64,000 nucleotides of DNA. It comes from Metabacillus flavus (GTDB lineage Bacteria; Bacillota; Bacilli; Bacillales; Bacillaceae). The notes under the pieces are model-generated. The model had not been told where the DNA came from. It saw only the letters and a list, made by a program, of their open reading frames with translations, and did not search any database. This document shows positions 25,616 through 33,714 of the stretch, piece by piece (positions within the stretch are counted from its first letter, which is position 1; every line of letters starts with the position of its first letter). A program made the position numbers and the translations under genes. The stretch is from the NCBI RefSeq assembly GCF_018283675.1, contig NZ_JAGVRK010000001.1, positions 620,001 to 684,000 on the forward strand. Reading direction: 5' to 3'.

Positions 25616-26362
25616 CTATTTAAAGGATGCGTATCCTTCATCAGCCATTACAACACTGCCGTTGATTGCGTCGGCTTCTTCTAATGAAAGAAGGTAGACC
25701 GCATTTGCCAGTTGTTCAGGCTGAGTAAGTTTGTTGCCCATGACCTTGGCTTTCATAGAATCAATGATGCCATGGTCTTTATAGGTTTGGATAATCGGGG
25801 TATCAACCACTCCAGGCGCAATTCCCACTACACGGATTCCGTAAGGAGCTAATTCAAGGGCCGCTGATTTTGTCATCATGTTTACGGCTCCTTTTGTCGC
25901 ATGGTATGCGAATGTGCTCGGGGATGCGAGAATTCCGTATACGGAGGTTGTGTTAATTATAACCCCTTTAATATTCAGTTCTTTCATCTTTTTGCCGGCT
26001 GCGATGATTCCATATGCTACACCGTGCTGATTAATATCAATAATTTTATGATAGGCATCCATATTCATATCCAGAACAGGTGTGGATGAGCCAATTCCGG
26101 CATTATTAAACATAATATCAATTCTTCCGTATTCTTCAACGGTTTTCTCGATTAAGCGGGTAACATCCTCATACTTGGAAACGTCCGTTTTGATGAAGAT
26201 GGCTTCCCCGTTATTTGAACGGATCATCTCGGCTGTCTCATTTCCGGCTGCTTCATTAAAATCAGCAACGACAACACGATCTCCTTTTTTGGCAAATTTA
26301 AGGCATGTCTCTCTTCCAATCCCGCTGGCTCCGCCTGTAATAACAGCTACTCTTTTCGTCAT
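25616..26362 (-). CDS. Short-chain dehydrogenase/reductase
   Basis: 248 residues, classical SDR. The coenzyme motif is ITGGASGIGRETCLKFA, the DxxN region reads TDVSKYEDVTRLIEK with NNAGIG, the catalytic Ser lies in IINTTSVYGI, and YHATKGAVNMMTKSAALELA holds the Tyr-x-x-x-Lys pair. GGGAGGAAAT precedes the ATG. VADFN after the second strand (Asp at the end of beta 2) favours NAD(H). It is transcribed away from a LysR regulator 112 bp upstream, which probably controls it. The substrate is unknown. Confidence 0.93.
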   Translation of the reverse strand: MTKRVAVITGGASGIGRETCLKFAKKGDRVVVADFNEAAGNETAEMIRSNNGEAIFIKTDVSKYEDVTRLIEKTVEEYGRIDIMFNNAGIGSSTPVLDMNMDAYHKIIDINQHGVAYGIIAAGKKMKELNIKGVIINTTSVYGILASPSTFAYHATKGAVNMMTKSAALELAPYGIRVVGIAPGVVDTPIIQTYKDHGIIDSMKAKVMGNKLTQPEQLANAVYLLSLEEADAINGSVVMADEGYASFK

Positions 26363-26473
26363 TTTCTATTTCCTCCCTGTTTTTAGCATAATTTGATTTT
26401 ATCATTCCTTATCATTCATTATAATTTAATAAAAGTAACATTTAGTTAAGTGCAGCTTAAGGAGGGACGGACG

Positions 26474-27370
26474 TTGAATATTGAGCAATTGGAGCATGTT
26501 GCAGAAGCGGCGAAAGCAGGGTCTCTTACGAAGGCGGCCGATCATTTGCATGTAAGCCTATCAGCCATCAGCCAGTCGATCAGCAAGCTGGAAAAAGAAC
26601 TGGGAGTCCAGCTTTTTATCCGCAATCGCCAAGGCACAGCTTTAACGGCCGAAGGAATACTAATAATGGAGAAAACAGAAAAAGTTCTGGCAGCGATTGG
26701 AGAACTGAGAGAGGAAGCCAACCGCTGCTCGGATACGCTTGCCGGTGATTTGAAAATTGGCATGATTCCGGGTCCTATTAACCTTTTAATCGATATGGTT
26801 TCAGCATATAAAACCGATTATCCGAACGTCAAAGTGGAAATCTATGAAATGGGGCCCGTGAAAATTGCCGAAGGGATTCTGAATAATGATCTGGATATCG
26901 GTCTGATCTTAACCTCCCATTCGTTTGCGGTTCAAAACCACGAACTGATTGCTGAGAAGATCTTAGAAGGGAAGATGGTGGTGGGTGTTCATAAACAATC
27001 CCCGCTCGCAGAACTGGATCGGATCTCTCCGGAGCAGCTTTTTAAGGAAACGCTCGTCCTGTATAACGATGACTATATTAAAAAGTTCGCGTACGATACC
27101 TTATCTCCATATGGGCCAATTGATATTCTTTTTACCACGAACAACACGGAGGCTATTAAGCGCGCTGTACAAAGCGGAGTAGCTGTTACACTTGGGATAG
27201 ATTATTCTTTCCGCAGCCGTTCCCCTTATCCAGATCATACAATCATTCCGATTGATATTGAAGGAAAGGATAAAGAGCCGCTTAACCTTGCTTTGATTAG
27301 GAGGAAAGACAAGGCCCCTTCGCGGAAGGTAGAAGAAATCATGAGAAGAATTCATAGGGAGCTAAAATGA
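26474..27370 (+). CDS. LysR-family transcriptional regulator
   Basis: 298 residues. The winged helix-turn-helix reads LEHVAEAAKAGSLTKAADHL, HVSLSAISQSISKLEKELGV and LFIRNRQGTALTAEG; the effector domain begins LKIGMIPGPINLLIDMVSAY. The start is TTG 26474 with GGAGGGACGG 3-12 bases upstream; an earlier in-frame ATG at 26450 would place coding sequence over that site. It is divergent from the SDR gene, the usual LysR arrangement, so it likely activates that gene in response to a metabolite. No T-N11-A site was firmly identified. Confidence 0.9.
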   Translation: MNIEQLEHVAEAAKAGSLTKAADHLHVSLSAISQSISKLEKELGVQLFIRNRQGTALTAEGILIMEKTEKVLAAIGELREEANRCSDTLAGDLKIGMIPGPINLLIDMVSAYKTDYPNVKVEIYEMGPVKIAEGILNNDLDIGLILTSHSFAVQNHELIAEKILEGKMVVGVHKQSPLAELDRISPEQLFKETLVLYNDDYIKKFAYDTLSPYGPIDILFTTNNTEAIKRAVQSGVAVTLGIDYSFRSRSPYPDHTIIPIDIEGKDKEPLNLALIRRKDKAPSRKVEEIMRRIHRELK

Positions 27371-27705
27371 ACATAAATTAAGTGGCAGTAGCCCAAGATG
27401 CGGTTATAGGCTGGTTAAAAATCAAGAGAAATGAGATACTGGATAAAAAAGCAGATGTAGTCTGAAATTAAAAATGACATATTGATTTCCAAAAAGAAAT
27501 AGGGTAATGTTGGAAATATCAATGAAGTTTTTCGGAAGGGTGACCAAGAGGCGATGATCTGCTAATTCCTTATTAGAAAAACAGTCGTAATCATGCCAAA
27601 TACGAGCTATTTTTCTGGATTGGATTAGTTTTGCCTTTTGAGCGCTGAATTGTAAGACACTTATGCCCCCTATGGGGATGTTCTGTCTTCTAACTGTGAT
27701 CAAAG

Positions 27706-27744
27706 CAAAACCTCTTGTCCAGGAATGGAAAAGGAGGTTTTTTT
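27706..27744 (+). promoter_or_regulatory. Hairpin that covers the ribosome binding site of the MFS gene
   Basis: AAACCTCTT pairs with AAGGAGGTTT across a 14-base loop, so the Shine-Dalgarno AGGAGG (27732-27737) is buried in the stem; seven T residues follow and lead into the ATG. The structure looks both like a terminator and like a translation lock. The preceding 27371-27705 gap has no gene I can support. Confidence 0.5.
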
Positions 27745-28995
27745 ATGTCAGAAATGACGAGCCCGAAAAAATTAGGTATGGGGGCTTTGTTTCAAAATCG
27801 AGTAATTCGGACGATTTTGCTATCGGTGTTTTTTCTTCAGATAGGAATTTGGGTGAGGAATTATTCGATCCTGCTGTACGTAATCGAAAAGACGAATGAA
27901 AGTCCAGTGGCGGTATCACTGATTTCTGTTGCTGAATTTGCTCCGATCTTTTTATTTTCATTCATAGGCGGAACGTTTGCGGATAGGTGGCGTCCGAAGA
28001 GGACGATGGTATGGTGTGATTTATTAAGCGCCGTTTCCGTGTTTGTCGTTCTTCTTACTTTGTTCTTTGGAGACTGGAAAATCATTTTCTTCGCGACTCT
28101 CGTTTCCTCAATTCTTTCTCAGTTTTCCCAGCCGGCGGGGATGAAGCTATTCAAGCTGCATGTTCCGGCAGAGCTTGTTCAAATGGGGATGTCAATGTAT
28201 CAGACCGTTTTTGCCCTGTTTATGATTTTAGGTCCGATTCTTGGAACGTTTGTATTTCAGCGGTACGGAATTCTGGCGGCCGTTGGTGTAATGGGCGTGG
28301 CCTTCTTAATTTCAGCTGCGGTTCTCCTCATGCTGCCGGCGGATCCTGAACCGAAAAAGGAAAAACCGAAGACCACTTTAATGGAGGAAATGAAGGAAGG
28401 GTTCCGTTATGTATTAAACAGCAAGGCACTAACTCTTCTTGGGGCGTGCTTTGCAGCGGCTGGTCTTGCGATCGGATTAACGCAGCCGCTCGGTGTGTTC
28501 CTGATAACGGAAAGACTCGGACTTCCTAAAGAAGAGCTGCAATGGCTCATGGCCGCCTTCGGAATCGGGATGATCCTCGGCGGGGGAATTACCATTGCCA
28601 TTTCCAAAAAAGTGATGCCTCAAATGCTCCTTGCCATCGGGATGACGGCAAGCGCGATTGGAATGGTCGGGATGGGACTCTCTACAGAATTATGGCTCAC
28701 ATTGACGGCTCAATTCTTTGCCGGGCTGTTCATGCCATGTATTCATATCGGAATCAATACAATGATCCTGCAAAATACGGAAGAGTCTTTCATCGGAAGG
28801 GTAAACGGGATATTGAATCCGCTGTTTATGGGAGCGATGGTTATTACTATGTCCGCTTCCGGATGGCTGAAAACCCATCTATCCATTGTGTACGTATATG
28901 AAATATCCGCTGTACTCCTGGTTATTGGCGTGCTGGTGCTTGTGCCGATAATGAGGAAATCGTCCGTTAAGCAGGAATTTAAACAGGGGATGTAA
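27745..28995 (+). CDS. MFS efflux protein, macrolide-exporter type
   Basis: 416 residues with twelve membrane helices. The N-terminal half carries the loop 2-3 motif GGTFADRWRPKRTM, and the order of helices (FFLQIGIWVRNYSILLYVIE, AEFAPIFLFSFIGG) is that of the MFS_3 group with MefA-like exporters and B. subtilis YfmI. A long polar loop (PADPEPKKEKPKTTLMEEMKEG) joins the two halves. ATG 27745 follows AGGAGG and seven T; a TTG thirty bases upstream is inside the hairpin. It probably exports a drug or siderophore-like compound. It is followed by a clean terminator. Confidence 0.9.
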   Translation: MSEMTSPKKLGMGALFQNRVIRTILLSVFFLQIGIWVRNYSILLYVIEKTNESPVAVSLISVAEFAPIFLFSFIGGTFADRWRPKRTMVWCDLLSAVSVFVVLLTLFFGDWKIIFFATLVSSILSQFSQPAGMKLFKLHVPAELVQMGMSMYQTVFALFMILGPILGTFVFQRYGILAAVGVMGVAFLISAAVLLMLPADPEPKKEKPKTTLMEEMKEGFRYVLNSKALTLLGACFAAAGLAIGLTQPLGVFLITERLGLPKEELQWLMAAFGIGMILGGGITIAISKKVMPQMLLAIGMTASAIGMVGMGLSTELWLTLTAQFFAGLFMPCIHIGINTMILQNTEESFIGRVNGILNPLFMGAMVITMSASGWLKTHLSIVYVYEISAVLLVIGVLVLVPIMRKSSVKQEFKQGM

Positions 28996-29001
28996 TAATT
29001 A

Positions 29002-29036
29002 GAGGCGTGCAGTGATTTAGCTGTACGCCTTTTCAT
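29002..29036 (+). terminator. Terminator of the MFS gene
   Basis: AGGCGTGCAG pairs with CTGTACGCCT, followed by TTTTCATTT. Confidence 0.8.
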
Positions 29037-29178
29037 TTAAGTTTTGTAATTTTATTTGGCAGGGGACCCGTTGAATCGGCTGGAAAAGTGCAGTAATGCT
29101 TTTGATTAAACCATACAGTGTTAAAATAAAGACAAAAGAACAAAGTAAATACATAAGGATAAAAGAAAGGAAGATACG

Positions 29179-30633
29179 ATGGGAACTGAATCAGCAAAAA
29201 CAGGATGGTGCCTGGAAAGCAGCTACACCAGTCTGCCATCATCCTTTTACACAGTAATCGATCCAAATCCTGTGAATCATCCACAAATGGTTATTTTTAA
29301 TAAACAGCTTGCCGCAAGTCTTGGTCTAAATGCAAAACAGCTCCAAATCGATGCCGCCAGCCTTTCCGGAAACGAGATTCCAGAAGGTTCCGTCCCTCTG
29401 GCTCAAGCGTACGCAGGTCATCAATTCGGGAACTTTACGATGCTTGGAGACGGACGGGCCATGCTGATTGGAGAACAGATCACTCCTTCAGGGAAACGGA
29501 TGGATATCCAGCTGAAAGGGTCAGGCCCGACACCTTATTCACGCCGCGGGGACGGCCGGGCGGCGCTCGGTCCGATGCTGCGCGAATACATCATCAGTGA
29601 AGCGATGCATGGTCTTGGGATCCCGACAACACGAAGCCTCGCGGTAGTAGCAACGGGGGAACCGATTTACCGCGAAACCGAATTGCCTGGCGCCATTTTA
29701 ACGAGAACAGCTGCCAGCCATCTGCGCGTCGGCACCTTTCAATATGCAGCCAACTGGACATCCGAGGAAGAACTGAGGGCGCTTGCTGACTATGCGATCG
29801 ACCGGCATTATCCGGAAATCAAAGATGATGATAACCGCTATTTGTCGCTGCTTCAGGAAGTCATGAAGCGGCAGGCCGAACTGATTTCCAAATGGATGCT
29901 TGTTGGATTTATCCATGGTGTCATGAACACGGACAATATGACAATCAGCGGGGAAACGATTGATTACGGCCCATGTGCTTTTATGGATACGTATGATCCG
30001 GAAACCGTCTTCAGCTCGATTGATGTTCAGGGCCGCTATGCCTACGTGAATCAGCCGGGGATTGGCGGTTGGAACCTGGCGAGATTCGCTGAAAGCCTCT
30101 TGCCGCTGCTGCATAAAGAGCAGGAGGAAGCGGTGAAAATCGCGCAGGAGGCGATTTCTGGCTATCCTGAGCTGTACAAGCAGCAATGGTATAAGGGAAT
30201 GAGGTCAAAGCTCGGCATTTTTAATGAAGAAAAAGAGGATGAAACGCTGATTCAGCAATTGCTCACTATGATGCAGAAGGAAAAAGCAGACTATACGAAT
30301 ACCTTTGTAGCTTTGACTTTTAACCGTGAAACAGTCCTTTCGAAAAATCAGGACTTGGCTGATTGGAAAGCACGCTGGCAGGAAAGATTGTCGAGACAGG
30401 AAGAATCGGAAGCAGCTATTCATCAGCTGATGCGGAACAGCAATCCTGCCATCATTCCAAGGAATCATCATGTGGAAGCGGCGCTTGATGCTGCGGTTAA
30501 TGGGGATTTAACTGTGATGGAAAAGCTTTTGCATGCTCTTTCAAATCCATATGAGCACTCGGAAAAACAGGTGGCATATGCTGAGCCGCCGGGGCCTGAA
30601 TGCGGGCCTTATGAGACGTATTGCGGGACCTGA
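29179..30633 (+). CDS. selO: SelO-type protein adenylyltransferase (YdiU/UPF0061)
   Basis: 484 residues. SelO proteins have a pseudokinase fold with flipped ATP and transfer AMP to Ser, Thr or Tyr of proteins in redox stress. Visible family blocks are [87 protein letters not shown] (the metal-binding N and D) and [12 protein letters not shown]. The C-terminus ends PYETYCGT, with the Cys that sits where eukaryotic SelO has selenocysteine. GAAAGGAAG precedes the ATG. A decayed copy of its last 80 bp lies at 35575-35655. Confidence 0.94.
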   Translation: MGTESAKTGWCLESSYTSLPSSFYTVIDPNPVNHPQMVIFNKQLAASLGLNAKQLQIDAASLSGNEIPEGSVPLAQAYAGHQFGNFTMLGDGRAMLIGEQITPSGKRMDIQLKGSGPTPYSRRGDGRAALGPMLREYIISEAMHGLGIPTTRSLAVVATGEPIYRETELPGAILTRTAASHLRVGTFQYAANWTSEEELRALADYAIDRHYPEIKDDDNRYLSLLQEVMKRQAELISKWMLVGFIHGVMNTDNMTISGETIDYGPCAFMDTYDPETVFSSIDVQGRYAYVNQPGIGGWNLARFAESLLPLLHKEQEEAVKIAQEAISGYPELYKQQWYKGMRSKLGIFNEEKEDETLIQQLLTMMQKEKADYTNTFVALTFNRETVLSKNQDLADWKARWQERLSRQEESEAAIHQLMRNSNPAIIPRNHHVEAALDAAVNGDLTVMEKLLHALSNPYEHSEKQVAYAEPPGPECGPYETYCGT

Positions 30634-30640
30634 TTGAATA

Positions 30641-30692
30641 AGAAAAGCTGACCGGGAAGGATGTTGGATTCCTTTTGGTCAGCTTTTTTTGC
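30641..30692 (+). terminator. Terminator of selO
   Basis: AAAAGCTGACC pairs with GGTCAGCTTTTTTT with an inner GGAAGGA/TCCTTTT stem; seven T follow. Confidence 0.9.
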
Positions 30693-30694
30693 TG

Positions 30695-30948
30695 GGTGCC
30701 AGTCCCGCTCTGCTTCACCGCATTGGGGGACAGAGGCAATGTCCAGCCAGCCCTTGTGCATGGGGGCTTTCCAGTGGAGGTGCCGGAGCTTTAGTACAGT
30801 ACAATTTGTGGGGACTGGCACGGTGCCAGTCCCGTTATGCTTCACAGTATCGGGGGACAGAGGACATATCCGGTCAGCCCTTGTGAATCAAGGCATAACA
30901 AAAGAGGTGCCATAGCTTTAGTGCGGTAAAATTTGTGGGGACTGGCAC
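30695..30948. repeat. Repeat locus A: two 127-bp units
   Basis: Unit 1 is 30695-30821 and unit 2 is 30822-30948. Each begins GGTGCCAGTCCCG and ends GGGGACTGGCAC, with inner blocks TGCTTCAC, GGGGGACAGAGG, CAGCCCTTGTG and AGGTGCC-GAGCTTTAGT. It directly follows the selO terminator. The following 30949-31290 gap contains a protein-like stretch ending at 31120 (residues VMQLKGSYIEKKGFDNTAKV) with no start site of its own, probably another gene scrap. Confidence 0.9.
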
Positions 30949-31290
30949 ACTAGCTTTGCACGACTTCGAAAATATGGATAAATCATCAAGTTGGATCCTT
31001 TACAGAACAAAAAAAGTGATGCAATTAAAAGGATCGTATATAGAGAAAAAAGGCTTTGATAACACGGCAAAAGTACTCCAATTTATAAATGCGGGCTTTC
31101 AGGGCGGGGAACAAACGTGACTTCCTCATCCACCCGGGAACAGTTCAACTCTATGGAAGAAATCTCTTTATCACCTACATACTTTCTGAAAATGTGCAGC
31201 TTCGGGTGCAGGTGAAACAGCGGAACAGAATCAGGTCAAAGTATGTTGAATAGAAGAGGAAAATATAGAGTGAAAGCCCTCTCGAAACAA

Positions 31291-31485
31291 TTGACAATTT
31301 ATGTATCAGCATCATATTATAGGAATAGAAACCGGCAGATTATTAAATAGCATATATGGTCATAACTTCTTCCAGGCAGAATCGGTACGGGCCGGTCTGA
31401 CGGGAAGCGAAATAGGCATATATGTTGCTTATGATAAATCGGGCATCCTCTTTTTTGTGCAGACAAAAAGAGGATGCCCTTTTTC
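31291..31485 (+). ncRNA. Possible small transcript between promoter and terminator
   Basis: TTGACA at 31291-31296 and TATTAT at 31315-31320 (18-bp spacer) form a good promoter. A strong terminator (GGGCATCCTC pairing with GAGGATGCCC, then five T) ends at 31485. The roughly 160 bases between hold no convincing reading frame. The hairpin is only 15 bp before the DUF2294 gene, so the region could also be an attenuated leader of that gene. Confidence 0.4.
31441..31485 (+). terminator. Terminator or attenuator before the DUF2294 gene
   Basis: GGGCATCCTCTTTTTTG and CAAAAAGAGGATGCCC form an almost perfect stem with a short loop, followed by TTTTTC. The DUF2294 ribosome binding site AGGGGGG follows at once. 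Confidence 0.85.
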
Positions 31486-31500
31486 TATAGGGGGGATCGG

Positions 31501-31868
31501 ATGAGCAAGGGAGAAATGGAAGATATCATCAGCAGGCTTATCACAAAGTGGGAGAAGGAATACTTGGGAAGAGGTCCTCTTCAAGTGAAAACAAGCATCT
31601 TGGAACATGCAGTCATTGTGGTGCTGAGGGGGTTTTAACACCGGCGGAGCAGAAGCTTTCTGAAACGGAAAGCGGTCTGCTGTCGGTAAAGAAAATCCGG
31701 GCAGAACTAGTGGAATCAGGCGCAGATGAATTAAAGCAAATTGTCAGCAGCGCGACAGGAGTGGAAATTATGAGCTTTCATACAGACATCAGTACGCGCA
31801 CAGGGGAGCGGGTCATGGTGTTTCTGACGGAAGGAAATGAAAAACGGGAGACATTTAAAAAGCCCTGA
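31501..31868 (+). pseudogene. DUF2294 protein gene with a frameshift
   Basis: ATG 31501 after AGGGGGG opens MSKGEMEDIISRLITKWEKEY and LGRGPLQVKTSILEHAVIVV, but stops at LRGF. The remainder, LTPAEQKLSETESGLLSVKK to ISTRTGERVMVFLTEG, is in the neighbouring frame and completes a normal DUF2294 protein of about 120 residues. One more G in the run GAGGGGGTTTT at about 31625-31635 restores the gene. This may be a real mutation, a sequencing error in a G run, or a slippage switch. The family (YbcI in B. subtilis) often lies beside formate-dehydrogenase or bicarbonate-related genes. Confidence 0.8.
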
Positions 31869-31887
31869 AGAGGGCGGTTTAATGCAG

Positions 31888-31943
31888 ACCGGTAAAGAGT
31901 GTAAAGGGTGGAGAAATCCGCCCTGCTCTTTACCGGTTTTTTG
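31888..31943 (+). terminator. Terminator of the DUF2294 gene
   Basis: ACCGGTAAAGAG pairs with CTCTTTACCGGT with an inner GGGTGGA/TCCGCCC stem; six T residues follow. The 31944-32203 stretch carries no gene I can support. Confidence 0.85.
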
Positions 31944-32203
31944 TTTTTAAGGAAGCGATCTACATGCTCCTTATTGCTGATACGCTGCTGGATAAGGAAT
32001 CTTTATCTAGCTCCAGCGTCCGGACCATGGAGGTCACTTCAGATAATCCAGCCAAGACAAAGTCGGACTTTACCGGATTCCTTACAAGTGTTTTTCAGTG
32101 GCCTGATGGAGATAAGTTCTGCGCTGCAACAGGATGTCGCCGGCTTAGCAGATCTCTTCAAGGCTCTTAAGTTTTTGTTTATACCAAAAAAGGAGGTTTT
32201 GCT

Positions 32204-32671
32204 ATGGATGGGATAAAAGAGAATCGGAAACCCCGTGTATTAATCCTTGCAGATATGGATGCTGTGCTTCAAGAGGATGGAGCTTATGTGATCCGCTGCC
32301 CGAGCAAGCAGATTTGGGATGGATACGGTTCGTTTATAAGGGGAGTACTAATGCTGGTTTATAAGCTGAAAATAGACCGGATTGAGGTCATTTTGACAGA
32401 CGGAAAAAGCGGTCCAGAACAATGGAAGGAGTTAATGCGGGACAATGGGATTTCAGAGGAATGTTTGAGCGGTTCAGATTATTTATTAAAGTATTTACAT
32501 GGATTGGATCCTGCGCGATGGTTTGAAGAACGGTCCGCCCTGGAAAATGTCAGGGATACGGTTACATTACTGCAGCAGCATCCACTCCTGCCTAAAAACA
32601 TAACGGTCACAGGCTATATTTTAATGAAAGGAACCATGCAGCAGCTTTCCGGAAAGGAGCAGAGAGGATGA
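32204..32671 (+). CDS. Beta-carbonic-anhydrase-like protein without zinc ligands
   Basis: 155 residues that align along their length with small beta-carbonic anhydrases: VLILADMDAVLQ aligns with the zinc and dyad block xxxTCMDSR, DGAYVIRCPSK with GDAxVIRNAGG, LMLVYKLKIDRIEVILTDGKSG with the HTDCG block, and NVRDTVTLLQQHPLLPKNIT and VTGYILMKGTMQQLS with the C-terminal end. The zinc Cys, His and Cys and the Arg of the Asp-Arg dyad are replaced (C to D, H to L, C to G, R to V). It is therefore probably not an active hydratase. AAAGGAGG precedes the ATG, and the stop overlaps the DUF6671 gene by four bases. Confidence 0.7.
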   Translation: MDGIKENRKPRVLILADMDAVLQEDGAYVIRCPSKQIWDGYGSFIRGVLMLVYKLKIDRIEVILTDGKSGPEQWKELMRDNGISEECLSGSDYLLKYLHGLDPARWFEERSALENVRDTVTLLQQHPLLPKNITVTGYILMKGTMQQLSGKEQRG

Positions 32672-33516
32672 ATCATCCATATTCCGGAAAAGAAGCAGCC
32701 TTTGCCACGATGCACAAAAAGGAAGAAATAGCCGCTCCGGTGTTCGCTGAACTCCACGTTTCACTTCGTGTCCCCCCGAATATCAACACAGATGAATTCG
32801 GGACATTTACTGGAGAGACAAAAAGAAAACAAACTCCCTTAGAAACAGCCCGTTTAAAAGCAAGGCTTGGGATGAAGCAGCTAGGCCTCCCGTACGGTCT
32901 AGCCAGTGAAGGAAGTTTTGGTCCATGCAGGTACTTTCCTTTTGTCGGGGAGGATTGTGAAATTTTTTTGTGGATGGATGAAATACTTGGAATCGAAATA
33001 CATGAACAGGTCATCAGTACCTCCACCAATTTCAGTTCAGCGGCTGTTCCGTCCTTAGAAAAAGCCGAGTTTTTTTTAACACAAGCGAGCTTTCCTTCCC
33101 ATTCCTTAATTGTAAGGCCGAATCAATTAACTGAGCCTGTTTTTTACAAAGGAATCTGCAGGAAAAGAGAACTGGAGGAAGCGATTGCCGCATGTACAGC
33201 GATCTCAAAAGATGGGCTCGCTTTGATTCAAACGGATATGAGGGCCCATCATAATCCGATGCGGCAGAAGGTCATCCAAGAGGCTGCAAGAAAGCTTGTG
33301 AAACGGATGGGGTCTCTATGTCCCCAATGCGGATGTCCTGGCTGGGGAGTTAGCAAAACGGTAAGGGGGCTTCCTTGTGAACTGTGCCATTTTCCGACTG
33401 CGATGGTGAAGGAGGAAATTTTCAGCTGCAAAGGATGCACCTATACCAGGATGACAGAACGAAGTGATGGCAAGAAAAAAGCGGGTGCGATGTATTGTGA
33501 TAGCTGCAATCCATAA
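32668..33516 (+). CDS. DUF6671-type protein with zinc ribbons
   Basis: 282 residues of unknown function. The main body has the blocks LKARLGMKQLGLPYGLASEG, SFGPCRYFPFVGEDCEIF and ALIQTDMRAHHNPMRQKVIQ, which match DUF6671 proteins. The last 70 residues hold eight or more cysteines in pairs (CPQCGCPGWG, CELCHFP, CKGCTY, YCDSCNP), probably two zinc ribbons. The conserved GS, C and E/D residues of the body could form an active site, but no chemistry is known to me. Its ATG overlaps the stop of the carbonic-anhydrase-like gene, so the two proteins are co-translated. Confidence 0.7.
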   Translation: MNHPYSGKEAAFATMHKKEEIAAPVFAELHVSLRVPPNINTDEFGTFTGETKRKQTPLETARLKARLGMKQLGLPYGLASEGSFGPCRYFPFVGEDCEIFLWMDEILGIEIHEQVISTSTNFSSAAVPSLEKAEFFLTQASFPSHSLIVRPNQLTEPVFYKGICRKRELEEAIAACTAISKDGLALIQTDMRAHHNPMRQKVIQEAARKLVKRMGSLCPQCGCPGWGVSKTVRGLPCELCHFPTAMVKEEIFSCKGCTYTRMTERSDGKKKAGAMYCDSCNP

Positions 33517-33533
33517 GAATAGGAGAGATGGAG

Positions 33534-33701
33534 ATGAATTGTGTATATTGCGATGGACATGGAGAAGTAGTTTGTATATGTTTGCACGCTGGGCAAATGG
33601 AAAGGGAGAACTTCGGACAGGACTGCGCCAAATGCCATAACCATGGATACATGGTTTGCCATACATGCAACGGAAGCGGTTATTTGGAAACAGGAGAATA
33701 A
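33534..33701 (+). CDS. 55-residue DnaJ-like zinc-finger protein
   Basis: A short gene with GGAGAGATGGAG before ATG 33534. The protein has CVYCDGHGE, CAKCHNHGY and CHTCNGSGY, which are C-x-x-C-x-G-x-G units like those of the DnaJ cysteine-rich domain, plus a CIC pair. It ends 13 bp before the isocitrate dehydrogenase gene and begins 17 bp after DUF6671, so it is part of the operon. It may deliver or protect a client of the neighbouring enzymes; this role is inference. Confidence 0.75.
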   Translation: MNCVYCDGHGEVVCICLHAGQMERENFGQDCAKCHNHGYMVCHTCNGSGYLETGE

Positions 33702-33714
33702 TGGGGGAATGAAA

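Noticed and set aside
27422-27703. 93-codon minus-strand frame before the MFS gene
   Set aside because: No clear ribosome binding site or recognisable family, and it ends in low-complexity Phe/Leu sequence; it could be a decayed gene but I cannot support it.
29698-30186. 162-codon minus-strand frame inside selO
   Set aside because: Antisense shadow of a well-recognised gene, without its own signals.
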